From: Promethearchaeota archaeon
GTDB taxonomy: Archaea > Asgardarchaeota > Lokiarchaeia > Sigyniarchaeales > SOKP01
Reading direction: 5' to 3'
DNA: 36,282 nt
Assembly: GCA_030610785.1 (NCBI GenBank)
Contig: JAUWRB010000003.1
Location: forward strand, 1 to 36,282
The position numbers and the translations under genes were made by a program. Positions 27,176-36,282 of this stretch are shown here, one piece after another. The first letter of the stretch is position 1. Every line of letters starts with the position of its first letter. The notes under the pieces are model-generated. The model saw only the letters and a program-made list of their open reading frames with translations. It did no database searches and was not told the DNA's origin.

Positions 27176-27280
27176 AGCGGGGTGGGCTAGACAAATATTT
27201 ATCTCAAATATCGGGCAAACCTGGTTTATGCCGCAGGGCTCATAACCCTGAGATCGTTCGTTCAAATCGAACCCCCGCTA
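27176..27280 (+). tRNA. Initiator tRNA-Met (CAT) with predicted D-loop intron
   Basis: AGCGGGG/CCCCGCT acceptor (A1-U72) + discriminator A; D stem GGC/GCC; anticodon arm CAGGG-CTCATAA-CCCTG (three consecutive G-C pairs); T arm GTTCG-TTCAAAT-CGAAC. Confidence 0.93.
27191..27218 (+). other. Predicted D-loop intron (~28-29 nt, boundaries approximate) in tRNA-iMet
   Basis: Extra ACAAATATTTATCTCAAATATCGGGCAA between GGCTAG and ACCTGGTTTATGCC; contains 6-bp hairpin ATATTT-ATCTC-AAATAT. Confidence 0.75.
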
Positions 27281-27449
27281 TATTTCTCTTTTTTAAAATT
27301 TGCTTTATTTAATATAAGCACGAAGAAAATTATTATTTTTAAAAACTAGTTATTTCCCTAATTATTGAGATTAATAAAATTTAAACAATAGCCTTAATTT
27401 TAATTTTTAAATATTTTAATATAGAATAAAAGATAGATTATTAAATTAA

Positions 27450-29042
27450 ATGGAAATTGCTGATATATTACTAGGTATCTTTCTAAATCCGTGGTTTCTC
27501 ATATCCCTCGCATTTTGGTTGATCATCCTTGCTATAGTTTATATATTTCGAAATAAAAAGGATGCCATTTATGTTTTCTTTCCACTTATCGTTATGTTGA
27601 AAACGAAAAAACTAAATAACTTTTTAAAGAAGATATCGAGAAAAGCTCCCAAATTTTGGAGATTCTTTTTTACAATCGGGATATTTATCAGCTTTTCTTT
27701 CATGATTTTTGCGTTCTTTTTCTTTTTTATAAACCTAATCGCTTTAATTATTAATCCTCAGCCTATAAACGCCATAACGCCTCTTATTCCTGGGGTTACC
27801 ATTGATCTGCCTCTATTTGCTTATTTAATCCTGCCAATTCTTTTTGTCATGACGACCCATGAATTAGCCCATGGAATTGCCGCTAGTATTGATAATATAG
27901 ATGTTAAATCAACAGGAATTCTGGGTGGTGGTTTTTTCTATTTAATCGGAATTGGTGCTTTCGTTGAAGTTGAAGAAAGAGAATTGAATTCAACCAAACA
28001 TACCAAAAATACAAGATTGAGGATTGCTGCTGCTGGAACTCATGTAAATGCAATCACAGCAGGAGTTGCTTTTATTATTTTATTACTTTTTCCAATTCTT
28101 ATAGCCCCTTTTTATGGAAATCACGTTGTTCAAGTGGACTCCGTATTAACTGAAAAAGAAGGAGGTTATAATTATGGGGCCCTCTCAAGTGGAGATGTCA
28201 TTGTTGCCCTAAAAAAGAAAGGTTCTAATGATGACAATTACATTTATCTTGATGGAAATGAAGGAATTACCCTTACAGCCATCTTAAATAATAAAATTAA
28301 CAAAATAAAATGTTCCGTAGGTGACTATTTAACTTTAAAGATATATGATCCGGCTCTTGATAGTTGGTCGGAAAAAGAAATCGTTTTAGGTCCGCGTTAT
28401 GACGAAAATAATAAACTCGTGGGAGTTTTTATAGGGATATTAAGTCACTCTTATTATTTACCGTTAAATCCTATAAGCAAATTTTTTACTGGAAATTGGC
28501 CTATTTTCGTACTTAGGGAGTTCATATGGCTCTGGATAATATCTTTCAGTATAACTTTATTTAACATGCTACCCTTGCCTATCTTCGATGGATTTCGAAT
28601 GGTTAAAGAATTGGTGAATTGGGCTATCGGAGAGGATTATTCGTCGAAAAAGAAGAAGAAAGACAAACTTTTTTTCAAGAAGGACGAAAAAAACTATGGT
28701 TTATCGGAATATCGCGCGGAAAAAATAGATTCAATAAAAATTATCATGAAAAACCAATCTAGAACGGAGGAGGAAACGGAAATTATTTTAGGAGAAGAAA
28801 ATTACGAGCTAATTGATAAGATCGGAGATGGATTCAAATCAACTGTTTTATTTGATTTACCTGAACAAACAAAATTAAAAGATGATTCAATTATTGAAGT
28901 TTCATACGAATATTGGCACGATAATAAAAAACGCATGAAGAATAATATATTGTACATCATAAGCTTATTTACTTTATTTATTGTCGCGGGTAATTTCTTA
29001 TTGTCCTTTATTAAATTTGGTAATATAACTTTCTGGGTTTAA
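27450..29042 (+). CDS. Site-2-protease-like (M50) membrane metalloprotease with PDZ-like insert
   Basis: MTTHELAHGIAA (HExxH), multiple TM helices, VVQVDSVLTEKEGGYNYGALSSGDVIVALKK, NMLPLPIFDGFR. Confidence 0.9.
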   Translation: MEIADILLGIFLNPWFLISLAFWLIILAIVYIFRNKKDAIYVFFPLIVMLKTKKLNNFLKKISRKAPKFWRFFFTIGIFISFSFMIFAFFFFFINLIALIINPQPINAITPLIPGVTIDLPLFAYLILPILFVMTTHELAHGIAASIDNIDVKSTGILGGGFFYLIGIGAFVEVEERELNSTKHTKNTRLRIAAAGTHVNAITAGVAFIILLLFPILIAPFYGNHVVQVDSVLTEKEGGYNYGALSSGDVIVALKKKGSNDDNYIYLDGNEGITLTAILNNKINKIKCSVGDYLTLKIYDPALDSWSEKEIVLGPRYDENNKLVGVFIGILSHSYYLPLNPISKFFTGNWPIFVLREFIWLWIISFSITLFNMLPLPIFDGFRMVKELVNWAIGEDYSSKKKKKDKLFFKKDEKNYGLSEYRAEKIDSIKIIMKNQSRTEEETEIILGEENYELIDKIGDGFKSTVLFDLPEQTKLKDDSIIEVSYEYWHDNKKRMKNNILYIISLFTLFIVAGNFLLSFIKFGNITFWV

Positions 29043-29051
29043 TAAAAACAC

Positions 29052-30011
29052 ATGAGTGATCTAGATCAACAATGCTCATATTGTAATAACTCAAGTGTAA
29101 TTCAAAGAAAGCATTCAGGGGATTATTTATGTCCTAAGTGTTTTGAAAAGAGTATCGAGAAAATAATATATAAAACAATTTCAAAATATAAAATGCTCAG
29201 ACCTCAAGATAAAGTTATAGTTGCCCTATCCGGAGGAAAAGATTCGATTACGCTTTTATATAATTTAATGAAAATTCAAGAAAGAACTTATCGTTCTGAG
29301 ACCTTAATTGCGTTAACAATCGACGAAGGAATAAAAGATTATAGTCAAAACAATATCAAATTAGCAAAACGATTCTGTAAGAAATATAATATTAACCATG
29401 AAATCATATCCTTCAAAGAAAAATTAGGAAAAACGCTAGATGAGATTATTCATTTCAAAAACCAGTCAGGAGACTATAAATATGCCTGCAATTATTGTGC
29501 CACTATAAAAAGAAGATTGTTGAACGAAGGAGCAAGCGAATTAGGAGGAACAATTGTAGCTAAAGGACATAATCTTACTGATATGGCAGAAACTTTTTTA
29601 ATGAATATTTTATATAAAAGATTCCATTTAATTTCGAATCAATTTTTTTTTAAACCTGAAAAGAAACAAATTTTAGTAAAAAAAATAACGCCTTTAATGA
29701 GAATTCCTGAAGATGAAATTTTATTATATGTAAACATGAAAAAATTTGATTATTATTCTACAATTTGCCCATATAGAGAAAAAGACCCGATTATAAGAAA
29801 GCGTTTACTAGATTTTATCGAGGAGTGCAAAACTTATAGCCCAGAAATAGAATTTAATTTGTTTAAAGGATTTTTAGAGCTCTCAAGGATTTTATATAAA
29901 CTACATAATAATAAATCATATAATTCTTGTAAAACATGCGGTTATCCAAGTGGAAATAAAAAGACTTGTTCTTATTGCGACCTAGTAAAAGAATTTACTA
30001 ATAAGACCTAA
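29052..30011 (+). CDS. TtuA/Ncs6-family tRNA 2-thiolation PP-loop protein
   Basis: CSYCNNSSV..CPKCF zinc motif, VIVALSGGKDSITLLYNLMKI, YACNYCATIKRRLLNEGA, GHNLTDMAETFLMNIL, C-terminal CKTCGYPSGNKKTCSYC. Confidence 0.93.
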   Translation: MSDLDQQCSYCNNSSVIQRKHSGDYLCPKCFEKSIEKIIYKTISKYKMLRPQDKVIVALSGGKDSITLLYNLMKIQERTYRSETLIALTIDEGIKDYSQNNIKLAKRFCKKYNINHEIISFKEKLGKTLDEIIHFKNQSGDYKYACNYCATIKRRLLNEGASELGGTIVAKGHNLTDMAETFLMNILYKRFHLISNQFFFKPEKKQILVKKITPLMRIPEDEILLYVNMKKFDYYSTICPYREKDPIIRKRLLDFIEECKTYSPEIEFNLFKGFLELSRILYKLHNNKSYNSCKTCGYPSGNKKTCSYCDLVKEFTNKT

Positions 30012-30988
30012 TTTAATAAAAATTCTCCCATTTCTTTTAATTTAACATATTCTCTTATTTCATCTTTAAATAATGGTATTTCAATTAAGTTTTTTCCCAA
30101 TCCTTCTCTAAATATTTCTCTTATCTTAAATAAATTTTTTTGTTGCATTTTTCGCCGAGCTTTACAAAAATCACACAACTCTGTACTGTCTGCGTATAAT
30201 TGATTCACAACGATATTTGAAACGGGAATATTATATTTAATTAGTTCATTTAACAATCTACCAGTTTCTGAAATAGCCATTTCTTCTGAAATCATTACAA
30301 TAACAAATGAATTCAAGTTTGGATTCATGAGATCTTCCCTCGCATTTAAAATAGACTTGTTTAATTTTTCTAATAGTTCTAAAGAATTATCATCGTTCTT
30401 TTCTTCTTTAGTAAACATTTTTTTAAACGTTCCAAATATTTTTCCAAATCTCATTTTTAACTTTAATATTTTACCTATCCACCCAGATAATGTTTCTGGA
30501 AGGCTTAAAAATCTAAGAGTGTGTCCAGTGGGGGCAGTATCAAAAATAATTAAATCGTAATCGTGCTCAGTCTCAATAAATTCCAAAACTTTTCCAAACG
30601 CTAAAGCCTCATCAATTCCAGGAGGGGTCATTGAAGTTAATTCTTCCAGATCTCCCATCATCGGTAAACCTTCCATCATTCCAGACATGTCCATATTGGG
30701 CACCGGATTCATTGATAATTCTTTGAAATCAGCCATATTCACCTTTGGATTAATCTCCAAGGCAGTTAAATTATTTACACCTATCACAGGAGTAGGTTCT
30801 CCAGGAGGTAATTTCATTCCTAAACTATCACCTAAAGAATGTGCAGGGTCAGTACTAATAATTAGAGTCTTTCGACCATGTTCAGCAGCCCAAATTGCAG
30901 AGCTTGAGGCACATGTGCTCTTTCCCACGCCCCCCTTCCCCCCGAACATTATCATTTTCAAATTTAATAATTGATCTTTTAATTCCAT
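30008..30988 (-). CDS. ArsA/Get3 (TRC40)-family ATPase
   Basis: FGGKGGVGKST, STDPAHSLGDSLG, DLIIFDTAPTGHTLRFLSLPE, CDFCKARRKMQQ. Confidence 0.95.
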   Translation of the reverse strand: MELKDQLLNLKMIMFGGKGGVGKSTCASSSAIWAAEHGRKTLIISTDPAHSLGDSLGMKLPPGEPTPVIGVNNLTALEINPKVNMADFKELSMNPVPNMDMSGMMEGLPMMGDLEELTSMTPPGIDEALAFGKVLEFIETEHDYDLIIFDTAPTGHTLRFLSLPETLSGWIGKILKLKMRFGKIFGTFKKMFTKEEKNDDNSLELLEKLNKSILNAREDLMNPNLNSFVIVMISEEMAISETGRLLNELIKYNIPVSNIVVNQLYADSTELCDFCKARRKMQQKNLFKIREIFREGLGKNLIEIPLFKDEIREYVKLKEMGEFLLN

Positions 30989-31049
30989 TTTTAATTCAAT
31001 AAAATTTTATATTATTTTTATAAATATGTTTAAAAACTAATTCATTATT

Positions 31050-32330
31050 TTAGTAATTAAGTTTAAAACGTAAAATAGCAACAATCCCACCAAATGTGCT
31101 ATACAACATTTCTCCTTCTTCGGTTTCAGAAGATATTATTTCAATTTTCGTTCCAGTTGTTTCAGCAATACTCCCAAGATATTCTATAATGGAATTTTTC
31201 GTAACAATTTTAAAAGTGTTTGAATTACATTTCGGACATACTTCTTCCATTATTGATTTTTCTAATCGCCCTAAATTTTGTTCCTTTATTGTCTGATTTT
31301 CAAAATAGTCACAATTAAAACATTCTACTTTAACCATGTATAAATCCAATTTCTCAGAAAGCATTAAAATATCAACAGCAGAGTAATTTAAAGCTTTTTG
31401 AACTTCATCAAGACCATAAATTGCAAAACCAGTATCATTTGAAACTTCTTTCATAAATTTTTGCATTACTTGTTTTTCTCGAATATATTTTACATTTTTA
31501 ATTTGGTCCTTAACTTTTTCAATTAACGCTCGGATTCCTTCTACTCCACCATAACCAAGGTCAACAACATCTAAAATTTTATCTCGTAATCTGTAGTCTA
31601 AATGTTCATCGTTGACAAATTTTTCTTTTGATTGTCCGGGACCACCTATAAATATACCCCCCAGATCTTCCATTTCTAAAAATAAAATATTTATTTCGCT
31701 TGAGATTCTGCGGTAAAATCTTTTTTCTCCTTCTTCGATTAGTCTTTCAAATCTTTTCTGTGATTGACCTCCCGCTTTATGTTTTCCGTGTATCCCTGAA
31801 GTAAATTCTCTTACCACTTCCACATGATTTCCTCTAAGATACCCCGCAGCAGATTCCTTTCTTCCAATAACCAATAAACCATATGTTTCTTTTGGTGTAA
31901 GCATTTCTTCTAAAGGCCATAATAAAAATTCGTTAGCACAATGATATCTAAAAGTTTTTACTTTCTCATTTGGGTTAATTATATATAATTCATTTTTTTC
32001 CGTGCCAGGCGTATCATTCTGCGGAATAGCTCCAGAAAACATGACTAATCCATTTTCAGGAACGCTTTTAATATTTTTTAATTGTCCTAAAAGAGTAGAT
32101 ATGCCATCTAGTACATTTTTACGAGTTAATTTTGATTTAATATTCTGACTTTCACTTATTTCGTTTTTAAGATGATTTGTAATATCAGAAAGCTTACGAT
32201 CATGTGGGATGTATAATGAGATTAATTCCGTATGAAAGCCTTTCTTATTCTTTAGATATTTTAATAGTTTCTTGATTTTATAAATTTTTAAATCTTCGCT
32301 TTTATTTTTTTCTATGCTACTCATGACCAT
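31050..32330 (-). CDS. prf1: Peptide chain release factor aRF1
   Basis: NIKS (SQNIKSKLTRKNV), GGQ (GKHKAGGQSQKRFERL), eRF1 domain layout. Confidence 0.97.
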   Translation of the reverse strand: MVMSSIEKNKSEDLKIYKIKKLLKYLKNKKGFHTELISLYIPHDRKLSDITNHLKNEISESQNIKSKLTRKNVLDGISTLLGQLKNIKSVPENGLVMFSGAIPQNDTPGTEKNELYIINPNEKVKTFRYHCANEFLLWPLEEMLTPKETYGLLVIGRKESAAGYLRGNHVEVVREFTSGIHGKHKAGGQSQKRFERLIEEGEKRFYRRISSEINILFLEMEDLGGIFIGGPGQSKEKFVNDEHLDYRLRDKILDVVDLGYGGVEGIRALIEKVKDQIKNVKYIREKQVMQKFMKEVSNDTGFAIYGLDEVQKALNYSAVDILMLSEKLDLYMVKVECFNCDYFENQTIKEQNLGRLEKSIMEEVCPKCNSNTFKIVTKNSIIEYLGSIAETTGTKIEIISSETEEGEMLYSTFGGIVAILRFKLNY

Positions 32331-32422
32331 CTACAAGAATAATAGATGATAAAAAAGATTAATAGTTTTCCTTTATTTTAAATCTATATTAATAAAGAAT
32401 TAACTTTTGGAATTGTTAAAGC

Positions 32423-33232
32423 ATGACAGAGAATAAAAATCAAAATTCAGTAGTTCCAGAAAATCATCCCCGTTTCCAAAGTCTAAAATATCGACATAAA
32501 ATAATAGAAGGCATGAAAAATCTTGTTGTGGCAGAAGCGGGCTTGATTGCACATGGAAGAGGAGAATGTTTTGACTATATTTTAGGAGAAAAAACCAATA
32601 AAGCTGCAAAAAAAGCGATAAAGGCAGCAGTAGCAATGCTTCTGCTTGCAAATCATCCAGTGATTAGTGTCAATGGGAATACTGCGGCATTAGTCCCAAA
32701 AGAATTAGTTAATTTATCTGAAGTTCTTAATATCCCTCTGGAAATCAATCTATTTTATAGAAAAAAAGGGCGTGTCGAAGCAATAAAAAAAGTATTAGAA
32801 AATGCAGGTGCAATTAATATCCTTGGAATTGATGAGGATGATATGGTTACTCTTGATGGACTTGAAAGCAATCGCCGTCTCGTAGATAAACTAGGAATAT
32901 ATCAAGGGGATTGTATTTTAGTAATGCTAGAAGATGGCGATAGGACAGAAGCGCTTAAAAAATTGAATAAAAAAGTTATCACAGTTGATTTAAATCCAAT
33001 AAGTAGAACTGCAATATGGGGAGATATTACAATAGTAGATAATATTATAAGGGCGTTACCAGAAATGTTAGCTATTATAGAAGAATTAAAAGATTTAAAG
33101 AAAGAAAAATTAAGGAAAATAGTCCAAGATTTTAAAAATAAAAAAAATATTCAAGATGCTCTTAATTTAATAAAAGATTATATTGATACTCAGAAAAAGG
33201 ACGCGTTTAAAATTTTAGAAATTAAAAATTAA
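32423..33232 (+). CDS. 4-phosphopantoate--beta-alanine ligase (phosphopantothenate synthetase, archaeal CoA pathway)
   Basis: HPRFQSLKYRHKIIEGMKNLVVAEAGLIAHGRGECFDYILGE, HPVISVNGNTAALVPKE, VDLNPISRTAIWGDITIVDNIIRA. Confidence 0.92.
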   Translation: MTENKNQNSVVPENHPRFQSLKYRHKIIEGMKNLVVAEAGLIAHGRGECFDYILGEKTNKAAKKAIKAAVAMLLLANHPVISVNGNTAALVPKELVNLSEVLNIPLEINLFYRKKGRVEAIKKVLENAGAINILGIDEDDMVTLDGLESNRRLVDKLGIYQGDCILVMLEDGDRTEALKKLNKKVITVDLNPISRTAIWGDITIVDNIIRALPEMLAIIEELKDLKKEKLRKIVQDFKNKKNIQDALNLIKDYIDTQKKDAFKILEIKN

Positions 33233-33241
33233 AAATAATTA

Positions 33242-33847
33242 TTGATTCAAAAAAACTTAAAAGTTTTTAATATTATAAAAAGTATAATAAAAATTTTAAA
33301 AACGATAATAATGGGTACTAAAGATAAAGATACACAAATCAACTATTTTGTTAATAGTAATAATAAAAATTCCTTTTTTATAAGACAATGCACATTAGAG
33401 GATCTAGAAGGCGTGATAACTGTAAATGAAAAAGAACTTCCCGAAGATTATCCTTATTTTTTTTATAAAAGCATACTTAACAATTTTCCTAAGGCGTTTT
33501 TGGTTGCTTGTTCTAAAAATGAAAAAATTATTGGATATGTTATGTGGAGGGTTGAAAGAACGCCTTCTATAAATAATTTAAGGTTAATCAATAAAGGTCA
33601 TTTAGTATCAATAGCCGTATCTAGCACCTATAAAAGAAAAGGAATCGCGATGGCATTATTATTGAATTCAATGCAGGCGATCAAAACATTTAAAATTATC
33701 GAATATGTCTTAGAAGTACGAGTCTCGAATTATAGCGCAATAAATTTGTATAAGAAACTTAATTTTAAAATTGAAAGTATAAAAAAAAAGTACTACCGTG
33801 ACTCGGAAGACGCCTATTATATGACTTTTAAAAATATCAATATTTAA
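33242..33847 (+). CDS. GNAT N-acetyltransferase, RimI/Naa10-like (start may be the internal ATG at 33311)
   Basis: FIRQCTLEDLEGVITVNEKELPEDYPY, GHLVSIAVSSTYKRKGIAMALLLNSM, EVRVSNYSAINLYKKLNFKIES. Confidence 0.88.
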   Translation: MIQKNLKVFNIIKSIIKILKTIIMGTKDKDTQINYFVNSNNKNSFFIRQCTLEDLEGVITVNEKELPEDYPYFFYKSILNNFPKAFLVACSKNEKIIGYVMWRVERTPSINNLRLINKGHLVSIAVSSTYKRKGIAMALLLNSMQAIKTFKIIEYVLEVRVSNYSAINLYKKLNFKIESIKKKYYRDSEDAYYMTFKNINI

Positions 33848-33851
33848 TTTT

Positions 33852-34858
33852 TTAAGAATTCTCTAATCCTTTTACTAAACATGTTAGTAGTTCATTAATT
33901 GGAACTTTTAGGTTTAAATTTTTTGCATATTTTACAATCCTACCATTTATAAAATCAATCTCAGTAGGATTTCCATTTAATATATCTTGAAGCATTGAAT
34001 TCTTATTTTCTGATGTCTTTTCTGCAACATCATATGTTAAAGCTATAAAGTCCTTTTTTAGGAGATGTATTCCTATTTTTTCTGCAATATTTATTGCTTC
34101 TTTAACCGCCTCTCCCATGAGCCGCTTTATACTTTTATTTTTTAATAAATCCCCATTTCTCAATCGAGTTAAAGCAGCAAAAGGGTTAATACCAATATTT
34201 ACAAAGATCTTTTCCCAACAGTCTTTAATTATATCTTCCGAAATAATCGTCTCTATTCCTGATGAAGAAAGAAGGTCTTTTAATAAAATCAGATCTTCTT
34301 TAGCTATTGCTTTTTGAGATGCTTCTATTTTTGAATCATTTAAAAAAGGATAACCAATTTTAGTATTACCAAAACCAGTATGATATACGTGACCAGGCTC
34401 CTTTAAAAATGCCCCGTTGGTTGTCACGATTCTAATTATTTTCTCTTCAGAACAGTATTTCTTAATAATATCTTCATTTCCAATTCCATTCTGTAAAATA
34501 ACTAATCTCTTACTTGATCCTATTAATTTTGTATACTGGTGTAACGCAGATTCAATATCATAAGTTTTTGTGGTAAGAAATAAATAATCTAACTGCTCAT
34601 GAGTATTCCTCGAATTTTCTGACTCAAATTCTTCATAGTTTTCATAAGCTTTAATATTATTAACTTTTTCAACTCCTTGATTTTTATGCAATGTTAAACC
34701 ATTATTATTAATAAAATCAGCATGTTCTCTCCAACAGAAAAATGTCATTTCAATTATATATTGATTTAGTTGTAAAGAAGATAAATAGCCCCCAAATAAA
34801 CTACCTATTGAACCTGCTCCCAAAAAATCAATTCGGATTTTTTTTTTTTTTTCTCCAC
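33852..34858 (-). CDS. panE: Ketopantoate reductase (PanE/ApbA family); start obscured by an A15 run
   Basis: (IRIDFL)GAGSIGSLFGGYLS, LFLTTKTYDIESA, LQNGIGNED, CWEKIFVNIGINPFAALTR; GTG at 34858 joins the frame only with one extra A. Confidence 0.85.
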
Positions 34859-34886
34859 TTAAAATAATAAATACCTCTTTATAATC

Positions 34887-35762
34887 CTAAAAAAATTTAT
34901 CTAAACTTGTCTGACCTTTTGAAACAATACCTGATTTTTTTTGAATGTCTAACAGCTTTACTGAATTAGGATTAGTTCTAGGGCTTAATTCTAACTTATT
35001 TATCATCATTAAAGAATTTTTAGTAGCATAACCAGAAAAATGATTGTTAAAATATATACCCACTTTCTCAGCTTTTTGAATTACTTCTTTTACTTGAATT
35101 GCCCATTTCTCTATTTCAGCTTCGTTAAAACAATAATTAAACCAGATTTTTCGCCCATACCCATGAAATCGAATATACGCAAATTTCGAATTTGTAACAT
35201 CCATTCTCGGGGGCAATAATGGCTCGATAACGGCACAATAAGATAAATTTTGGTCTGATAAATAACTGAATACATCATCACTCATCCATGATTTATTTCG
35301 AAACTCAACAGCTACATGATAATTTGTCTCCTTAAGCTCATCAGGCCAATTGCTAATAAATTCTCTTAGATTACTAAAATGCTCCCTCTTTTTGAAGGAG
35401 GGTGGTAATTGAATTAAGAACGCCAATAATTTTCCCGAATCTATTAATGGTTGCATTACATTTAAATATATGTTTAAATCGTCCATGCATGTATCAACAT
35501 CCAATTTGCTATCATGAGTTATCGTTTGTGGAAGCTTCGCTGTGAAAAAGAAATCTTCTGGTGTGCGCTTTACCCAATTCTTTACAACCCAAGGATTAGG
35601 AATATTATAAAATGTCGTATTTATCTCATTTGTGTAAAAAATTTGTGAATAATATGAAAGATAATCCTCCTTTCTCAAGCTTTTTGGATAAAAAACCCCA
35701 ATCCACTCGTCGTAGCCCCATCCTGATGTGCCGATTAATATTTTTTTTTCCATTAGGCTCAT
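34887..35762 (-). CDS. DUF72-family protein
   Basis: ILIGTSGWGYDEWIGVFYPKSLRKEDYLSYYSQIFYTNEINTTFYNIP, VAVEFRNKSWM, YIRFHGYGRK, YFNNHFSGYATKNS. Confidence 0.93.
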   Translation of the reverse strand: MSLMEKKILIGTSGWGYDEWIGVFYPKSLRKEDYLSYYSQIFYTNEINTTFYNIPNPWVVKNWVKRTPEDFFFTAKLPQTITHDSKLDVDTCMDDLNIYLNVMQPLIDSGKLLAFLIQLPPSFKKREHFSNLREFISNWPDELKETNYHVAVEFRNKSWMSDDVFSYLSDQNLSYCAVIEPLLPPRMDVTNSKFAYIRFHGYGRKIWFNYCFNEAEIEKWAIQVKEVIQKAEKVGIYFNNHFSGYATKNSLMMINKLELSPRTNPNSVKLLDIQKKSGIVSKGQTSLDKFF

Positions 35763-36080
35763 GTTAATTTAATTAAATATTATCATCATTTTTAAATTAT
35801 GAGAGTTTATTAGATTAGCTGTATATGTATCACTTAAGGAATAAATATTTAGCTTCTTTTGCCGACTTTATATATTTTGTGAATTTGGATCGAAAAATTT
35901 TTAATTTAATAATTACTGTAATATTTTATCGATGGTATTTAATAAATAATAATTTTATTGCCATTGATAAGTTATTGGTTGATACAATTATTTCATCTAA
36001 ATATGATGTCATAACACCGATAACTGGTAGTGGTCTCGCGGAAGTACCCCATTTTATATCTTTGACATTCGGTCAAGGAA

Positions 36081-36282
36081 ATGGTGATATCAAGCAGGAT
36101 ATTTGAAAATATTAACGGATCTATTAGTATTCTTAATAATTCCGTTAAAAATACAGGAAACGAGATACCATGCCAAGCATATAACATTATGCTCATAGGA
36201 ACAACTCCTCATAATATAAAAGTCTTCAATTTTTATCGTCTCAAATCGTTATATATATTATCGTCTCCGAATACACAAGCCT
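36081..36282 (+). CDS. Possible start of a protein truncated at the window edge
   Basis: ATG after GGTCAAGGAA, open to window end: MVISSRIFENINGSISILNNSVKNTGNEIPCQAYNIMLIGTTPHNIKVFNFYRLKSLYILSSPNTQA... Confidence 0.35.
   Translation, partial: MVISSRIFENINGSISILNNSVKNTGNEIPCQAYNIMLIGTTPHNIKVFNFYRLKSLYILSSPNTQA

Noticed and set aside
1-36282. CRISPR array, transposase, prophage or defence island
   Set aside because: No regularly spaced repeats, no recognisable integrase/transposase/Cas proteins and no terminal inverted repeats found by eye; gene content is housekeeping.

Overview
AT-rich archaeal window, most consistent with an Asgard (Promethearchaeota/Loki-like) genome; that assignment is inferred from gene content. 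It is densely packed with about 40 chromosomal housekeeping genes: RPA-like OB-fold proteins, TFB, RpoP, aRF1, aIF2beta, NMD3, RIO kinase, KH/Pno1, FtsZ, Get3/ArsA, PAC2, UMP kinase, ProC, ArgC/LysY, MfnB, ADH synthase, the archaeal CoA enzymes PoK/PPS/ketopantoate reductase, an AOR-family tungsten/molybdo-enzyme, TtuA/Ncs6 and a ThiI-like PP-loop protein. I see no CRISPR array, transposase or prophage. The most notable signal is in RNA genes missed by the ORF track. On the minus strand (11470..11644) is a tRNA-Leu(CAA) that folds correctly only if three separate introns are removed (D-loop, canonical 37/38 and T-loop); each excision fits bulge-helix-bulge-like pairing and restores standard loops. 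On the plus strand (27176..27280) is an initiator tRNA-Met(CAT) with an insertion of about 28-29 nt in the D-loop. Other items: a RING-like zinc protein, an unassigned ~204-nt structured intergenic element closed by a perfect 10-bp stem, a PLP decarboxylase paralog lacking the usual catalytic Cys motif, and an A15 homopolymer that appears to break the start of a ketopantoate reductase.
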